Positions 42,800-51,691 of a DNA stretch of 64,000 bases are shown here, piece by piece. The number at the start of each line of letters is the position of its first letter. Within the stretch, counting starts at the first letter, position 1. Source of the DNA: Candidatus Thermofonsia Clade 1 bacterium. GTDB lineage: Bacteria > Chloroflexota > Anaerolineae > Aggregatilineales > UBA2796. The notes under the pieces were generated by a model. That model searched no databases. It was not told the DNA's origin and saw nothing but the letters and a program-made list of their open reading frames with translations. The stretch covers positions 1-64,000 of the forward strand of contig PGTK01000004.1 of assembly GCA_002794705.1 (NCBI GenBank), given 5' to 3'. A program made the translations under genes and the position numbers.

Positions 42800-44578
42800 T
42801 CAGGGCGCAGCAATTGCTAGGGCAAAAGCGCGCCGAAAGATCGGGCTGTTCACACTCGACCAGACGCTGGAGAGCGAGTCGGCAAGCATCTCGATCAGCT
42901 CTTGCTGCGAGGTGCGCAATGCCTCAATTGCAGGGTCAGGCGAGGGCGGTGGCGCGTTTTTCCTGCGCCCTTTCTTGGGCGCAGCGGCAGCGGGCAGGCG
43001 CTCTAAGCGCGTGATGAGCGCTTGCGCCACTTGAATCGCTGCGAGGTAGCTCTCCAGCGGCGTGAGCATATCCAAAACCTGCGAGACCTCCGCGCCAAGC
43101 AGGTCGCGGAAGGCGACCAGGTAGTCCTGCAGGCGGCGCACAGCTGCGAGGGCGTCATCTACGCTAGTGCCTTGCTCCATGACCGTGCGCAATGCTGTCA
43201 ATTGCTCCCAGAGCAGCGTGCCGACGTGATAGATCGCCAATGCTTTCTCGTTTGGGTCAACATCTTCGGTCAAGGCGAGCCGTAAGCCGTCTGCCATGCG
43301 CTTGAAGCGCGCTGCATCAATGGCGTCGCAGGCGGCGCGCGCCTCAGCCTGCCAAGTCTGCACGCGCTCACTGATGGCGAGTTGCTCTTGTGCGTCTTCA
43401 GCCAGCATAGCGGCGCGCTCTGCCAGTGCCAAGAGAAGGCGCGCCTCGTTGACTGCATCAGCGAACCATTTCGCTTCTTTGCGATGTTCCTTCGCGTCGG
43501 CAAGGATGATCGCGTCGGTCAGGCGGAACGCCTCGCGGGCGAGGGAGGGCAAGACGTGCAGATCGCCGCGCTGTAAGTGCCGCAACAGCACCTCTACGCG
43601 CTCTAGAGTCTGGGAGGCGAAGAGTCGCCCGGCGCGCACCACACTGACTGTCTGATCCAAACCGACGTGCGCGCCGATCTGCTGCAAAATCAAGGGACGC
43701 AGCGCTGAGTCTGAGTTTTGGCTCGGCTCAGGCAGAGCGGGGCGCACGCGCACGGTCACAGGGAAGACCTTTGCCCACAAGTCAGCTTTTTTCTGTGCCT
43801 GCGTAGCATCCTCAGCGGCGTGCGCACCACTGACAACCACTTCGACCTCATCAGCGTTCAAATGCAGCGCGTCAATAACCGTGCTCTGCGTCTGCGAATG
43901 ATCGAGACCATCGGCGACGCGCAAAATCGCGGAGAGCGCAAGCGCATCGCGACGCAAATCCTCCGGCAACGCCATATAGACTGGCTCTGCCTCCGGATTG
44001 ACCTTTTTGCGATGAAACGAGGTAGTACACGCCAAAATGCGCCGCTCATCCTCAGAGAAGCCGCGAATCGGCGTGCTGAGCAGGATATCGCGCCCGCGCA
44101 AATGATGATTAGGCGGATCGATCTCATAGGCGATGTTGTGAACAAGCGCAGCTGCCTCCAGCAACGGGCGCATGTTCGGCGGCAAGCGATGAACGGTCTG
44201 TGTGGCGTCAAAAATTTGGGCGGCAAGGCTGCCCACATGCCGTGCGTGCGCCACATCCACCTGATACTGCTGGCAGAGCGCCTCCAGCCCGATGCGATCA
44301 TCAGGGGCAGGCGGCGGCTCAGCGGGCGCAGGCTGAGCGGGCGCATCATCCTCGACCATGAACAAATCGAGACCCTTTTGACGGTACTGGCGCCATAAAT
44401 ATTGCACTTGATTGACGCTGAGCTCAGTCCGCTTGGCGGTCTCGGCGGCGGTAGCGCCCTCATGCCACGCAAGGATAGCCAGAGCGCGTTGGCGCAGAAT
44501 GGGTGAGGCGGTCTCAGCGATCAGCTTCAAACGATTTTCATCTTCGGGCGGTAGTAAGGTGCGTTGCCCTTTCACCAT
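42800..44578 (-). CDS. HTH-HD-CHAD three-domain protein
   Basis: The 592-residue protein has an N-terminal HTH (ATAAETAKRTELSVNQVQYLWRQ, 40-65), a Pro-rich linker and an HD-like domain related to the C-terminal part of Ppx/GppA exopolyphosphatases (residues about 95-260: HARHVGSLAAQIFDAT, LLEAAALVHNIAYEID, CTTSFHRKK, ILRVADGLDHSQ). A CHAD-like helical bundle follows (about 320-590: LAREAFRLTDAIILADAKEHRKEAKWF). The HD pair reads HN, so metal catalysis may be weak or lost. CHAD domains are known to bind polyphosphate. It heads an operon with a STAND-type ATPase and a phosphodiesterase. Confidence 0.78.
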   Translation of the reverse strand: MVKGQRTLLPPEDENRLKLIAETASPILRQRALAILAWHEGATAAETAKRTELSVNQVQYLWRQYRQKGLDLFMVEDDAPAQPAPAEPPPAPDDRIGLEALCQQYQVDVAHARHVGSLAAQIFDATQTVHRLPPNMRPLLEAAALVHNIAYEIDPPNHHLRGRDILLSTPIRGFSEDERRILACTTSFHRKKVNPEAEPVYMALPEDLRRDALALSAILRVADGLDHSQTQSTVIDALHLNADEVEVVVSGAHAAEDATQAQKKADLWAKVFPVTVRVRPALPEPSQNSDSALRPLILQQIGAHVGLDQTVSVVRAGRLFASQTLERVEVLLRHLQRGDLHVLPSLAREAFRLTDAIILADAKEHRKEAKWFADAVNEARLLLALAERAAMLAEDAQEQLAISERVQTWQAEARAACDAIDAARFKRMADGLRLALTEDVDPNEKALAIYHVGTLLWEQLTALRTVMEQGTSVDDALAAVRRLQDYLVAFRDLLGAEVSQVLDMLTPLESYLAAIQVAQALITRLERLPAAAAPKKGRRKNAPPPSPDPAIEALRTSQQELIEMLADSLSSVWSSVNSPIFRRAFALAIAAP

Positions 44579-44658
44579 CTCTCAAATTCACCCCAAAATA
44601 TCAAATATGGCGGCGCAAGCGAGGACTGCGCCTCTCAGAATAAGTGGCCACACGGGAA

Positions 44659-44687
44659 ACTATAGCAGGTTTTGGCGCCTGCGTAAA
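44659..44687 (-). promoter_or_regulatory. Promoter of the HTH-HD-CHAD operon
   Basis: On the minus strand, TTTACG, a 17-nt spacer and TATAGT, about 80 nt before the start. The spacer is itself a small palindrome (CAGG...CCTG), a possible regulator site. Confidence 0.55.
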
Positions 44688-44693
44688 CTTGCG

Positions 44694-45419
44694 CTAGGAC
44701 AACGGCTCTCGCGGCGGATAGTTGCCGAACGTGACGGGCGGCGTATCGCGCTGGGCAGCCCAACGGACGGCGTTAGCGATCACACGGCGCACGTTCGGAT
44801 CATAATACGTTGGATAGGTCTCGTGACCGGGACGGAAATAGAAAATTCTGCCCTTGCCGCGTGTATAGCAACAGCCGCTGCGAAAAACCTCGCCGCCTTT
44901 GAACCAACTGACCATCACAAGGGTCTCTGGAGCGGGAATATCGAAGCGCTCGCCGTACATTTCCTCCTGCTCCAGCTCAAAATACTCGCCCAAGCCCTCT
45001 GCGATCGGATGACTCGGCTCAACGATCCAAATGCGCTCGCGCTCGCCCGCCTCGCGCCACTTCAGATTGCAAGTGGTGCCCATCAAAACCTTGAAAATCT
45101 TCGAAAAATGTCCGCTGTGCAGCACGATCAAGCCCATGCCCTCTAGCACACGCGCCCGAACGCGCTCCACAATCACATCAGTGACCTCATGATGGGCGAT
45201 GTGTCCCCACCACGTTAGCACGTCCGTTGCCGCGAGAATTGCATCACTCAAGCCATGCTCAGGCTGATCAAGGGTCGCTGTGCGCACACTGAAGCGCGGA
45301 TCGGCGCGCAGACCCTCTGCAATTGCCTCATGCATCCCATTGGGATAGATCGCCGCCACTTTGGCGTTCTTCAACTCATGCCGAAATTCGCCCCAGACCG
45401 TCACACGGATTGTCTCCAT
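44694..45419 (-). CDS. ThuA-like protein (trehalose-utilisation family)
   Basis: The 241-residue protein has a class-I glutamine-amidotransferase-like fold of the ThuA family: [50 protein letters not shown] with a Ser-Gly-His turn, [18 protein letters not shown] and the end [35 protein letters not shown]. ThuA proteins are linked to sugar catabolism, but their exact reaction is not settled. It diverges from the GT4 gene, and the next operon on the same strand follows after 115 nt. Confidence 0.87.
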   Translation of the reverse strand: METIRVTVWGEFRHELKNAKVAAIYPNGMHEAIAEGLRADPRFSVRTATLDQPEHGLSDAILAATDVLTWWGHIAHHEVTDVIVERVRARVLEGMGLIVLHSGHFSKIFKVLMGTTCNLKWREAGERERIWIVEPSHPIAEGLGEYFELEQEEMYGERFDIPAPETLVMVSWFKGGEVFRSGCCYTRGKGRIFYFRPGHETYPTYYDPNVRRVIANAVRWAAQRDTPPVTFGNYPPREPLS

Positions 45420-45512
45420 AGTGCGCCTCTCTAACGTCGGGTTGATCAGGGCTGACTCTACCGCGTCAAGCGCGTTCTGACCAGCAAGACGGGCAAATTG
45501 TGCGCCGCGCTG

Positions 45513-45518
45513 TACAAT
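45513..45518 (+). promoter_or_regulatory. -10 box (TACAAT) of the glycosyltransferase gene
   Basis: TACAAT, 33 nt before ATG 45551. Confidence 0.5.
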
Positions 45519-45550
45519 TTAGGCAGTGAAGAGATACAACGGAGCGAGTC

Positions 45551-46711
45551 ATGCACATTGCCGTCAACGCTTGGTTCTGGAATCAGCCCTACACAGGCAG
45601 CGGACAATACGTGCGCGAGCTAGTGCGCGCTCTGTGGCGACTGCGCCAAAGCGAGTCGCGCTACGCTGACCTGCGCCTCACGCTGATCGCGCCTGAGTGC
45701 AACGGCGCCCTCTATGACGTGCCAGAGGGCGTGCAGAGCATCTGCGTCAAAGCGGGCAAGGGACAAATCGGCAAAGTGCTGTTCGAACAGCGCACCTTCC
45801 CCAAAGTGGCAGGCACAATCGGCGCACACATTGCGCACGTGCCATATTGGGCAGCGCCGCTTAGCTCACCCGTGCGCCTCGTAGTCACCATTCACGACGT
45901 GATACCGCTCAGTTTGCCCATCTATCAAGGCGGACTAGGCGGCAGGCTGTACTTCGGTTTGGTACGCGCCTCCGCACAAGGCGTAGCGCACATCATCACC
46001 GACTCCGAATTCTCTAAGCAAGAGATCGTGCAGCACATCGGCGTGCCGCCCGAAATGGTGACAGCGATCCCCCTCGCCGTCTCAGAGCGCTTTCATCCGC
46101 GCCTGGGCGCCGAGCGCGACGCCGAAGTGCGCCGCAAGTACAACCTGCCAGAGCAATACGCGCTCTACTTGGGCGGCTTTGACGTGCGCAAGAATCTGCG
46201 GGCGCTGATCGCAGCGTACACCTACGTCGGACCCTCAGTCGGCGATGAATATCCGCTGATCCTAGCAGGCGCGCCGCCCAAACGCTGGGGGACGCCGCGC
46301 TTCCCCGATCTGCCCGCTGAAATCGCAGCCCGCCAAGAGCTAGGACAATGGATTCGCTGGATCGGCGCAGTAGACGAGGCTGATAAGCCCGCGCTCTACC
46401 GCATGGCGCGCCTGTTCGTCATGCCAAGCCGCTACGAAGGCTTCGGACTCGGCGCATTGGAAGCAATGGCGTGCGGCACGCCCGTCGTTGCAGCGGAAGC
46501 ATCCTCACTGCCTGAGATCGTAGGCGACGCGGCATACCTCGTACCGCCACACGACTCACGCACGCTCGGCGGCGCGATCATCGCTGTGCTGATTCAGGAC
46601 GATCTACACGCCAGTCTGCAAAATCTGGGCTTAGCACGCGCCAGCAACTTCAGCTGGGAGCGCACAGCCCGCCAAACCTACGCCGTCTACGAGCAAGTGC
46701 TGGCGCGCTAG
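45551..46711 (+). CDS. GT4-family glycosyltransferase
   Basis: The 386-residue GT-B enzyme has an N-terminal acceptor domain (GSGQYVRELVRALWRL, VVTIHDVIPL, HIITDSEFSKQEI) and a C-terminal donor domain (YALYLGGFDVRKNLRALIAAY, then SRYEGFGLGALEAMACGTPVVAAEASSLPEIVGDAA) with the E-x7-E motif. It transfers a sugar from a nucleotide donor, probably to a cell-surface glycan. Acceptor and donor cannot be told. It converges with a HEAT-repeat gene, and the two share a single CTAG so that both stop codons overlap. Confidence 0.9.
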   Translation: MHIAVNAWFWNQPYTGSGQYVRELVRALWRLRQSESRYADLRLTLIAPECNGALYDVPEGVQSICVKAGKGQIGKVLFEQRTFPKVAGTIGAHIAHVPYWAAPLSSPVRLVVTIHDVIPLSLPIYQGGLGGRLYFGLVRASAQGVAHIITDSEFSKQEIVQHIGVPPEMVTAIPLAVSERFHPRLGAERDAEVRRKYNLPEQYALYLGGFDVRKNLRALIAAYTYVGPSVGDEYPLILAGAPPKRWGTPRFPDLPAEIAARQELGQWIRWIGAVDEADKPALYRMARLFVMPSRYEGFGLGALEAMACGTPVVAAEASSLPEIVGDAAYLVPPHDSRTLGGAIIAVLIQDDLHASLQNLGLARASNFSWERTARQTYAVYEQVLAR

Positions 46712-47625
46712 AGATCGAACAGACTTGCATTGGCGAGGGCATCCTCAATCTGCTCCAGCAAATTATCATCCTCGATCTCCTCAGCATACTTCACCAAATG
46801 ATCGAGAATGCGGCGCGCCTCGCCACTGCCGATCTCGCCAAGCGCCCAAATCGCCATCTCAAGCGTCTGACGATCAGCATCAATGATCAGCTTGCCGATC
46901 TGCGGCACTGCATCTTCGAGCTCCAGCTCGCCCGCCGCCCGAATCGCCTCAAAGCGAATGGCAGGATCGTCACTGCCCAGCTCCTGAAGCACAAAGCGCG
47001 CCCAGCGCTCATCACAGGTCTTGCCCATAGCGTAGATCGCTGCAGCGCGTAAGCGCGAGTCGCCGTCATGATAGGACTCCTCAATCATGCCGACCACCTC
47101 AGCGCGGCTGCTATTGGCAATCGCCTCGAGCGCACGGCAGCGCACACGGATATCCTCATTGCGATTGTTATAGAGCTTCAATGCGACCCGCTCAGCCTGC
47201 CGCGCCTGCATCGGGCTGAATTTGCCCAGCTCCGCCTGCAAGATAAAGCGTCCCAATGCACCGACGGCAGCCGCACGCACCGCAGGTGAGGAGTCAACCG
47301 TCGCCATAGGCAAAAGGCGATTCAGCATCTCAACCGACTCATCAAGCCAAGCCGCCTCGATAGCCGCCTCGCGCAGATTGTCATGCAGATCGGTCAAGGC
47401 AAGGTGCGTGACGGCGCGGAAGTCAGTCTCAAAGTCAGCCTCGCTCAGCGTCACAATCTCGCGCAGCACCTGATGACGGCGCGCCACAGGGATGCTCCCC
47501 CATGCCTTGATCAGCGCCTTTTCCTCAGCCGCGCCCAAGTTCGAAAGGCGACGCACCATCGCCCGCGTCACAGGCATTTCCTCGCTGATCAGGCTCCGTA
47601 TGACCTCCTCAAACTTGATCGCCAT
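46708..47625 (-). CDS. HEAT-repeat (PBS-lyase type) protein
   Basis: The 305-residue protein is a helical solenoid of HEAT/PBS-lyase-like repeats: HLALTDLHDNLREAAIEAAWL, SPAVRAAAVGALGRFILQAE, NEDIRVRCRALEAIANSSRAEV, DSRLRAAAIYAMGKTCDERWARFVL and DPAIRFEAIRAAGELELEDAVP. Such solenoids bind other proteins. An in-frame GTG lies 4 codons upstream, but ATG 47625 is better spaced from a GTGAG site. It follows the rseP gene by 15 nt and is probably co-transcribed. Confidence 0.87.
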   Translation of the reverse strand: MAIKFEEVIRSLISEEMPVTRAMVRRLSNLGAAEEKALIKAWGSIPVARRHQVLREIVTLSEADFETDFRAVTHLALTDLHDNLREAAIEAAWLDESVEMLNRLLPMATVDSSPAVRAAAVGALGRFILQAELGKFSPMQARQAERVALKLYNNRNEDIRVRCRALEAIANSSRAEVVGMIEESYHDGDSRLRAAAIYAMGKTCDERWARFVLQELGSDDPAIRFEAIRAAGELELEDAVPQIGKLIIDADRQTLEMAIWALGEIGSGEARRILDHLVKYAEEIEDDNLLEQIEDALANASLFDL

Positions 47626-47640
47626 GCTTCTACTCACTTA

Positions 47641-49041
47641 CTAACGGATGAGTTGCCCAATTGGATTGACAATATCATTGACCACAAGGATCATGAACAA
47701 TCCCAACAGGAACATCAGCCCGATCATGTGGATGAAGCCCTCGCGCTCGGGCGCCATTGGCTTACCGCGCACAATCTCGACCAGCACAAAAAGGATGCGC
47801 CCGCCATCCAAGCCGGGAATCGGCAACAAGTTCGTGAAACCAAGCGCAAGGCTGATCAGCGCTGCAAAATTGATCAAGCGCAAGGGCGACCGATCCTCCA
47901 CAGCGGCGCTGACCACCTGTCCGCCCAGCTGCGAAATGCCCACTACACTCACAGGACGCGCCTCTTCAATGGTCAGAGCGCCGCGGATAAGATCAACAGG
48001 GAAACGGATCAGCTGCCCCAAAATGAAGCCTGTTTGCTCAATACCCGCACTAATTGCCTCTGGAAACGACTTGCCCTGAGCGCGATCTGCCAGCGCAAGC
48101 CCCGTGGTCAAGCTGAACTCCAGCGGCTGCAGCCCAATGCCAACAGCGGGCTGTCCCGCTGCCACATTGCTGAGCGGCACAACTTCGAGCGTCAAGCGCT
48201 CTGTGCCGCGCTGCACGACAAACGTGACCGTCTGACCGCCGCGCTCACGCACGTACTCAACGATAGACTGCACAGAGCGCACTCTGCCATCCACGCTCAA
48301 AATAATGTCGTTGGGCAGGAAAATGCCATCAGCGGGCATACCGCGCGTCACGCCTGTGATCAGCACAGCCTGATTGGGGAATCTGCCCGTCTGTTCGCCG
48401 AGCGTGAGCTGAAGCGTCTCATCGCCGCGCTGGACAGTGAGCGTGATCAGCTGCTCAGAGTTGCGCTGCGCCTCGATCAGCTCTTCAATTTGCGCCGCAT
48501 TGCTCACAGCGACGCCGTTCACAGCCGTGATCACGTCGCCCGTCTGCAGACCGCCGTTCCCCGCAGGCGAGTTTGGAGCGGCAGCCAGCACCACAGGTGG
48601 CAAACTGATGGTCGCGGCAATGATCAGCAGCACAACGGCTGCGATTACGTTCATACCGGAGCCAGCAGCAAGGAAAAACAGGCGCTGCAGCGGCGTCGCC
48701 TCCGCCACAGATTTCAGCTTCGGCACTTTCTTGCGCAGCGCCGCCATTTCCTCTAGATATCTGCGGTAGGCTTGCCGATCTCGCTCGGTCGCCTTCTCAC
48801 CGACAGGGCGCACAAAATCTTCGCCTAGCGGGCGCACAAAGCCGCCTAGTGGCAGCCAATTCAGGGTGAATTCTGTGCCGTTGCGCTCGAAGAGCTTGGC
48901 AGCACGCGGCGGAAAGCCCAGCCCGAACTCCAGCACAGTCACGCCCGTGAGACGGCAGGCGATGAAATGCCCCCACTCATGAATCAGGATCAGCGGCGTG
49001 AGGACGATCAAAAATGAGAGAACAGCCAGTAGGAAATCCAT
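47641..49041 (-). CDS. rseP: RIP metalloprotease RseP (site-2 protease)
   Basis: The 466-residue membrane protease has the zinc motif HEWGH at residues 21-25 in the first helix and a third membrane helix carrying GLDGGRILFVLVEIVRGKP with the Asp ligand. Between them are two PDZ domains (SPAGNGGLQTGDVITAVNGVAV and GIFLPNDIILSVDGRV). It cleaves membrane segments of anti-sigma factors or removes signal-peptide remnants within the bilayer. It lacks neighbours such as dxr or uppS that often accompany it, and leads a two-gene operon with the HEAT protein. Confidence 0.93.
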   Translation of the reverse strand: MDFLLAVLSFLIVLTPLILIHEWGHFIACRLTGVTVLEFGLGFPPRAAKLFERNGTEFTLNWLPLGGFVRPLGEDFVRPVGEKATERDRQAYRRYLEEMAALRKKVPKLKSVAEATPLQRLFFLAAGSGMNVIAAVVLLIIAATISLPPVVLAAAPNSPAGNGGLQTGDVITAVNGVAVSNAAQIEELIEAQRNSEQLITLTVQRGDETLQLTLGEQTGRFPNQAVLITGVTRGMPADGIFLPNDIILSVDGRVRSVQSIVEYVRERGGQTVTFVVQRGTERLTLEVVPLSNVAAGQPAVGIGLQPLEFSLTTGLALADRAQGKSFPEAISAGIEQTGFILGQLIRFPVDLIRGALTIEEARPVSVVGISQLGGQVVSAAVEDRSPLRLINFAALISLALGFTNLLPIPGLDGGRILFVLVEIVRGKPMAPEREGFIHMIGLMFLLGLFMILVVNDIVNPIGQLIR

Positions 49042-49095
49042 GCAGACCTTGCTTCAGCGCCGATGCGCGGCGCACGTCACTCAGAGTTAGCCCTA

Positions 49096-49101
49096 ATTAT
49101 A
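49096..49101 (-). promoter_or_regulatory. -10 box (TATAAT) of the rseP operon
   Basis: TATAAT on the minus strand, 55 nt before the start at 49041. Confidence 0.5.
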
Positions 49102-49223
49102 CAGGATTCGCAGGCAATGCGGCAGAGGCGCACTTAAAGCGCTCACAAATTGCTCAGCCTTGCCCAAAAGGATTGCGATCTGCTAAATTCTATACGGTCT
49201 GACCAATAGAAAGGCTCAAAAAA

Positions 49224-50312
49224 ATGCATCGCTTTGTGCGTATCTTCACAATCGCAAGTCTTTTGGTCGCGGCGCTGATCATCCAGCAGCCGAGCGCCGC
49301 CCAACCGACTCTGCGCGTCACGCATGTGGTCAACGGCACTCTGGGCGACCGCTCTTTCTTCGACTCAGCCCAAGAAGGCTTAGAGCGCGCCGTAACGGAC
49401 TTCGGCATTGAGCTGAAAGTGATCGAATTGGGCGAAGATCAGGCGCGCTGGGAGCCGGGCATTGATGACGCCATGGCGGATACCGACTCCTACGATGTTC
49501 TGGTTTTGGGCGGCTCGCTGGTGGCAGATTACGTCATGGCACGCGCCGATCTGTATCCCGATAAGAAATTCATCTTCCACGATGAGCCAATTGACTTCAC
49601 GCGCTGTAAATGCGCTAACGTCTACAATGTGATCTACGCGCAAAACGAAGGCGCGTACCTCGCAGGCGTCTATGCCGCTGCCATGATGAAAGAAAACGCG
49701 CTGCCAAATCTGAGCAGACGGAACATCATCGGCGCGGTCGGCGGCTTGGATATCCCCGTCATTAACGATTTCATCGTCGGCTATGCGCAAGGCGCCAAGT
49801 CCGTCATCCCAGAGATGACCGTGTTGGTTCAGTACATCGGCGGCGAGCGTCCATTCTTCAACGTGGCAAAAGGTCTAGAGATCGCGCTTGCCATGTACGA
49901 TCAAGGCGCGGATTTCACCTTCAGCGTGGCAGGCGGCTCTGGCTTGGGCATGATCCAAGCAGCGCAACAGCGCGGCAAATACTTCATCGGCGTGGACTCC
50001 GACCAATGGCTGCTGCTCAAGGATAGCGACCCCGCAGCAGCTGAGGTGATCCTGACCTCGATGATCAAAAATGTGGGCGGTGCCTTGTATCGCGCTATTG
50101 ATCTGATGCTCAAGGATGAGCTCCCCTTTGGCGAGACCGAGATCGTCGGCATTGCGGAGGGCGCCATCGGTTTGGCGAAAAATGAGTACTACGAGCGCAT
50201 CACGCCCGACTCGGTCAAGGCGATCGTCGCCCAAGCTGAAGAAGACGTGACCAAGTGCCGCGTGATCGTCGAAACCACGCTTGCACCGCGCCCCTGCGAG
50301 CCTGCGGAGTAA
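49224..50312 (+). CDS. BMP-family (nucleoside-type) solute-binding protein
   Basis: The 362-residue exported protein has a signal peptide (FTIASLLVAALIIQQPSA) and the Med/BMP family pattern: LGDRSFFDSAQEGLERA, LVLGGSLVADYVMARADLYPDKKF, NEGAYLAGVYAAAMMKE, IGAVGGLDIPVINDFIVGYAQGA, GADFTFSVAGGSGLGMIQAAQQRGKYFIGVDSDQ and VILTSMIKNVGGALYRAID. Relatives bind nucleosides or related molecules for ABC import. There is no lipobox Cys and no permease or ATPase next to it. A TATACG -10-like box lies 28 nt upstream of ATG 49224. Confidence 0.9.
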   Translation: MHRFVRIFTIASLLVAALIIQQPSAAQPTLRVTHVVNGTLGDRSFFDSAQEGLERAVTDFGIELKVIELGEDQARWEPGIDDAMADTDSYDVLVLGGSLVADYVMARADLYPDKKFIFHDEPIDFTRCKCANVYNVIYAQNEGAYLAGVYAAAMMKENALPNLSRRNIIGAVGGLDIPVINDFIVGYAQGAKSVIPEMTVLVQYIGGERPFFNVAKGLEIALAMYDQGADFTFSVAGGSGLGMIQAAQQRGKYFIGVDSDQWLLLKDSDPAAAEVILTSMIKNVGGALYRAIDLMLKDELPFGETEIVGIAEGAIGLAKNEYYERITPDSVKAIVAQAEEDVTKCRVIVETTLAPRPCEPAE

Positions 50313-50380
50313 GCGCCCGTTTCTTTCAGGTCAGCTGTGCGGTAAAACCCGTAGCGAACGTTTGAAGAAGATCACGACCT

Positions 50381-51691
50381 ATGCCGCCACGGCTGACCGA
50401 TCCACAGGAAATCTTCGAGGCGTGCCTGCGCGCTGTGCAACGCGGCGAAGTCTCTATTGATGAGTGCGTCAAGCGCTACCCTGAATTCAAGGCGCTTGGC
50501 GCTTTGCTACGCTCAGCCCTAGCGCTACGGGCGCTTGGCGCCGAATCGCTCAGCGCTGAGGGACGTGCTGCCATAGAGCGCCGTCTGCGCGCTGCGTATG
50601 CCTTGCGCGTGCGCCCCCCAAGACGCGGGATGTGGCGTCTATTGGCTGTTGCTGCGAGTCTCAGCCTCGTTTTCGGACTCATCGCGCTTCTGGCACTCAC
50701 ATCGCTCTCCAGCCTGCCCGATGAGCCGCTCTACGGCGTGAAGCGTGCCATTGAGCGCCTTGCCCTCACCCTGAATGGCGAATCGCCACAGTTGCTTGCC
50801 GCCCACGCCCGTGAGCGCTTGAATGAAATTGAACTGCTGGCAGTTAAGGGCGTCCCTGTGCCGCCTAGCCTGCTTGAGCAAGCCGTTCAGAGCCTGCAGC
50901 GTGCCCTTGACGCGCTCCCTGATGGCGCTGAGCGCGACACCTTGCGTACACGCGGCATTGAAGCGCTTCAATTTGTGGCGACTCTACGCCCTGAGAGCAG
51001 CGAGAGCGCTTTGCGCCTTGCTCAAGCGCTCTTGCCGACGCCTAGCGCGCCGACTCAGACCGCGATCGCTGTGCAGCCCAGTCCGACGCTTTCGCCGACT
51101 CCCACACTGACAACGACGCCCTCGCCGACGGCGACTCACACGCTCACGCCTACCCTCACCCTGACTCAAACGCCGACTGTCACGCACACGCCGACAATCA
51201 CGCCTACAGATACGCCGACTGCCTTCACCATCATCATCCCATTGGCGACGCAGCTACCAAGCCCTACGCTGACGCCGACTGTCACGCCGATCCTGCCAAC
51301 GCGCACGCCTACGCCGACTCTGCCAACTGCAGCGCCGCCCCCTGTGACGCCTGTACCTTTACCGACGCTCACACCAACAGCGACGCCGCTGATCTTGCCG
51401 CCTGTCCTGCCGACCGATACGCCCAAGCCTGAGGTTGAGGAAGCGGCTGCGAACAGCCCTGAGAGCGGCGAAACGCCGACTCCTTCGCCCACGCCGACTC
51501 TGCCACCCTGCGATCCGAACGCGCCGCCGCCACCTTTGCGCTTTGACGATCAAGGCACGCCCTTGCCCACGTTCACGCCCACGCCGTGCGCCACCTACAC
51601 GCCGACTCCCTCGCCTACGCCGCAGCTGGAGCTAACGACCACACCATCAGGCAACTTAGAGCCGCCTGTGGAAACGCCGAGCACTTCATGA
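50381..51691 (+). CDS. DUF5667-like membrane protein with Thr/Pro-rich tail
   Basis: The 436-residue protein has a soluble N-terminal helical part (EIFEACLRAVQRGEVSIDECVKRYPEF), one membrane segment (LLAVAASLSLVFGLIALLALTSL), a DUF5667-like helical domain (LPDEPLYGVKRAIERLALTL ... ARERLNEIE) and a tail of about 220 residues of Thr/Pro repeats (TPTLTTTPSPTATHT). The tail lies outside and may be glycosylated or span the wall. Its stop codon overlaps the ATG of the PPIase lipoprotein (ATGA), so the two are translated together. Confidence 0.83.
   Translation: MPPRLTDPQEIFEACLRAVQRGEVSIDECVKRYPEFKALGALLRSALALRALGAESLSAEGRAAIERRLRAAYALRVRPPRRGMWRLLAVAASLSLVFGLIALLALTSLSSLPDEPLYGVKRAIERLALTLNGESPQLLAAHARERLNEIELLAVKGVPVPPSLLEQAVQSLQRALDALPDGAERDTLRTRGIEALQFVATLRPESSESALRLAQALLPTPSAPTQTAIAVQPSPTLSPTPTLTTTPSPTATHTLTPTLTLTQTPTVTHTPTITPTDTPTAFTIIIPLATQLPSPTLTPTVTPILPTRTPTPTLPTAAPPPVTPVPLPTLTPTATPLILPPVLPTDTPKPEVEEAAANSPESGETPTPSPTPTLPPCDPNAPPPPLRFDDQGTPLPTFTPTPCATYTPTPSPTPQLELTTTPSGNLEPPVETPSTS

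Noticed and set aside
47383..48756. A 457-codon open frame on the plus strand
   Set aside because: It lies antisense to rseP and the HEAT gene and shows the His/Gln/Arg-rich composition of a shadow frame. RseP motifs on the other strand are complete.
51060..51640. Short direct repeats resembling a tandem or CRISPR-like array
   Set aside because: They are coding low complexity (Thr-Pro codons) inside the DUF5667-like gene, with no regular spacer and no palindromic repeat.
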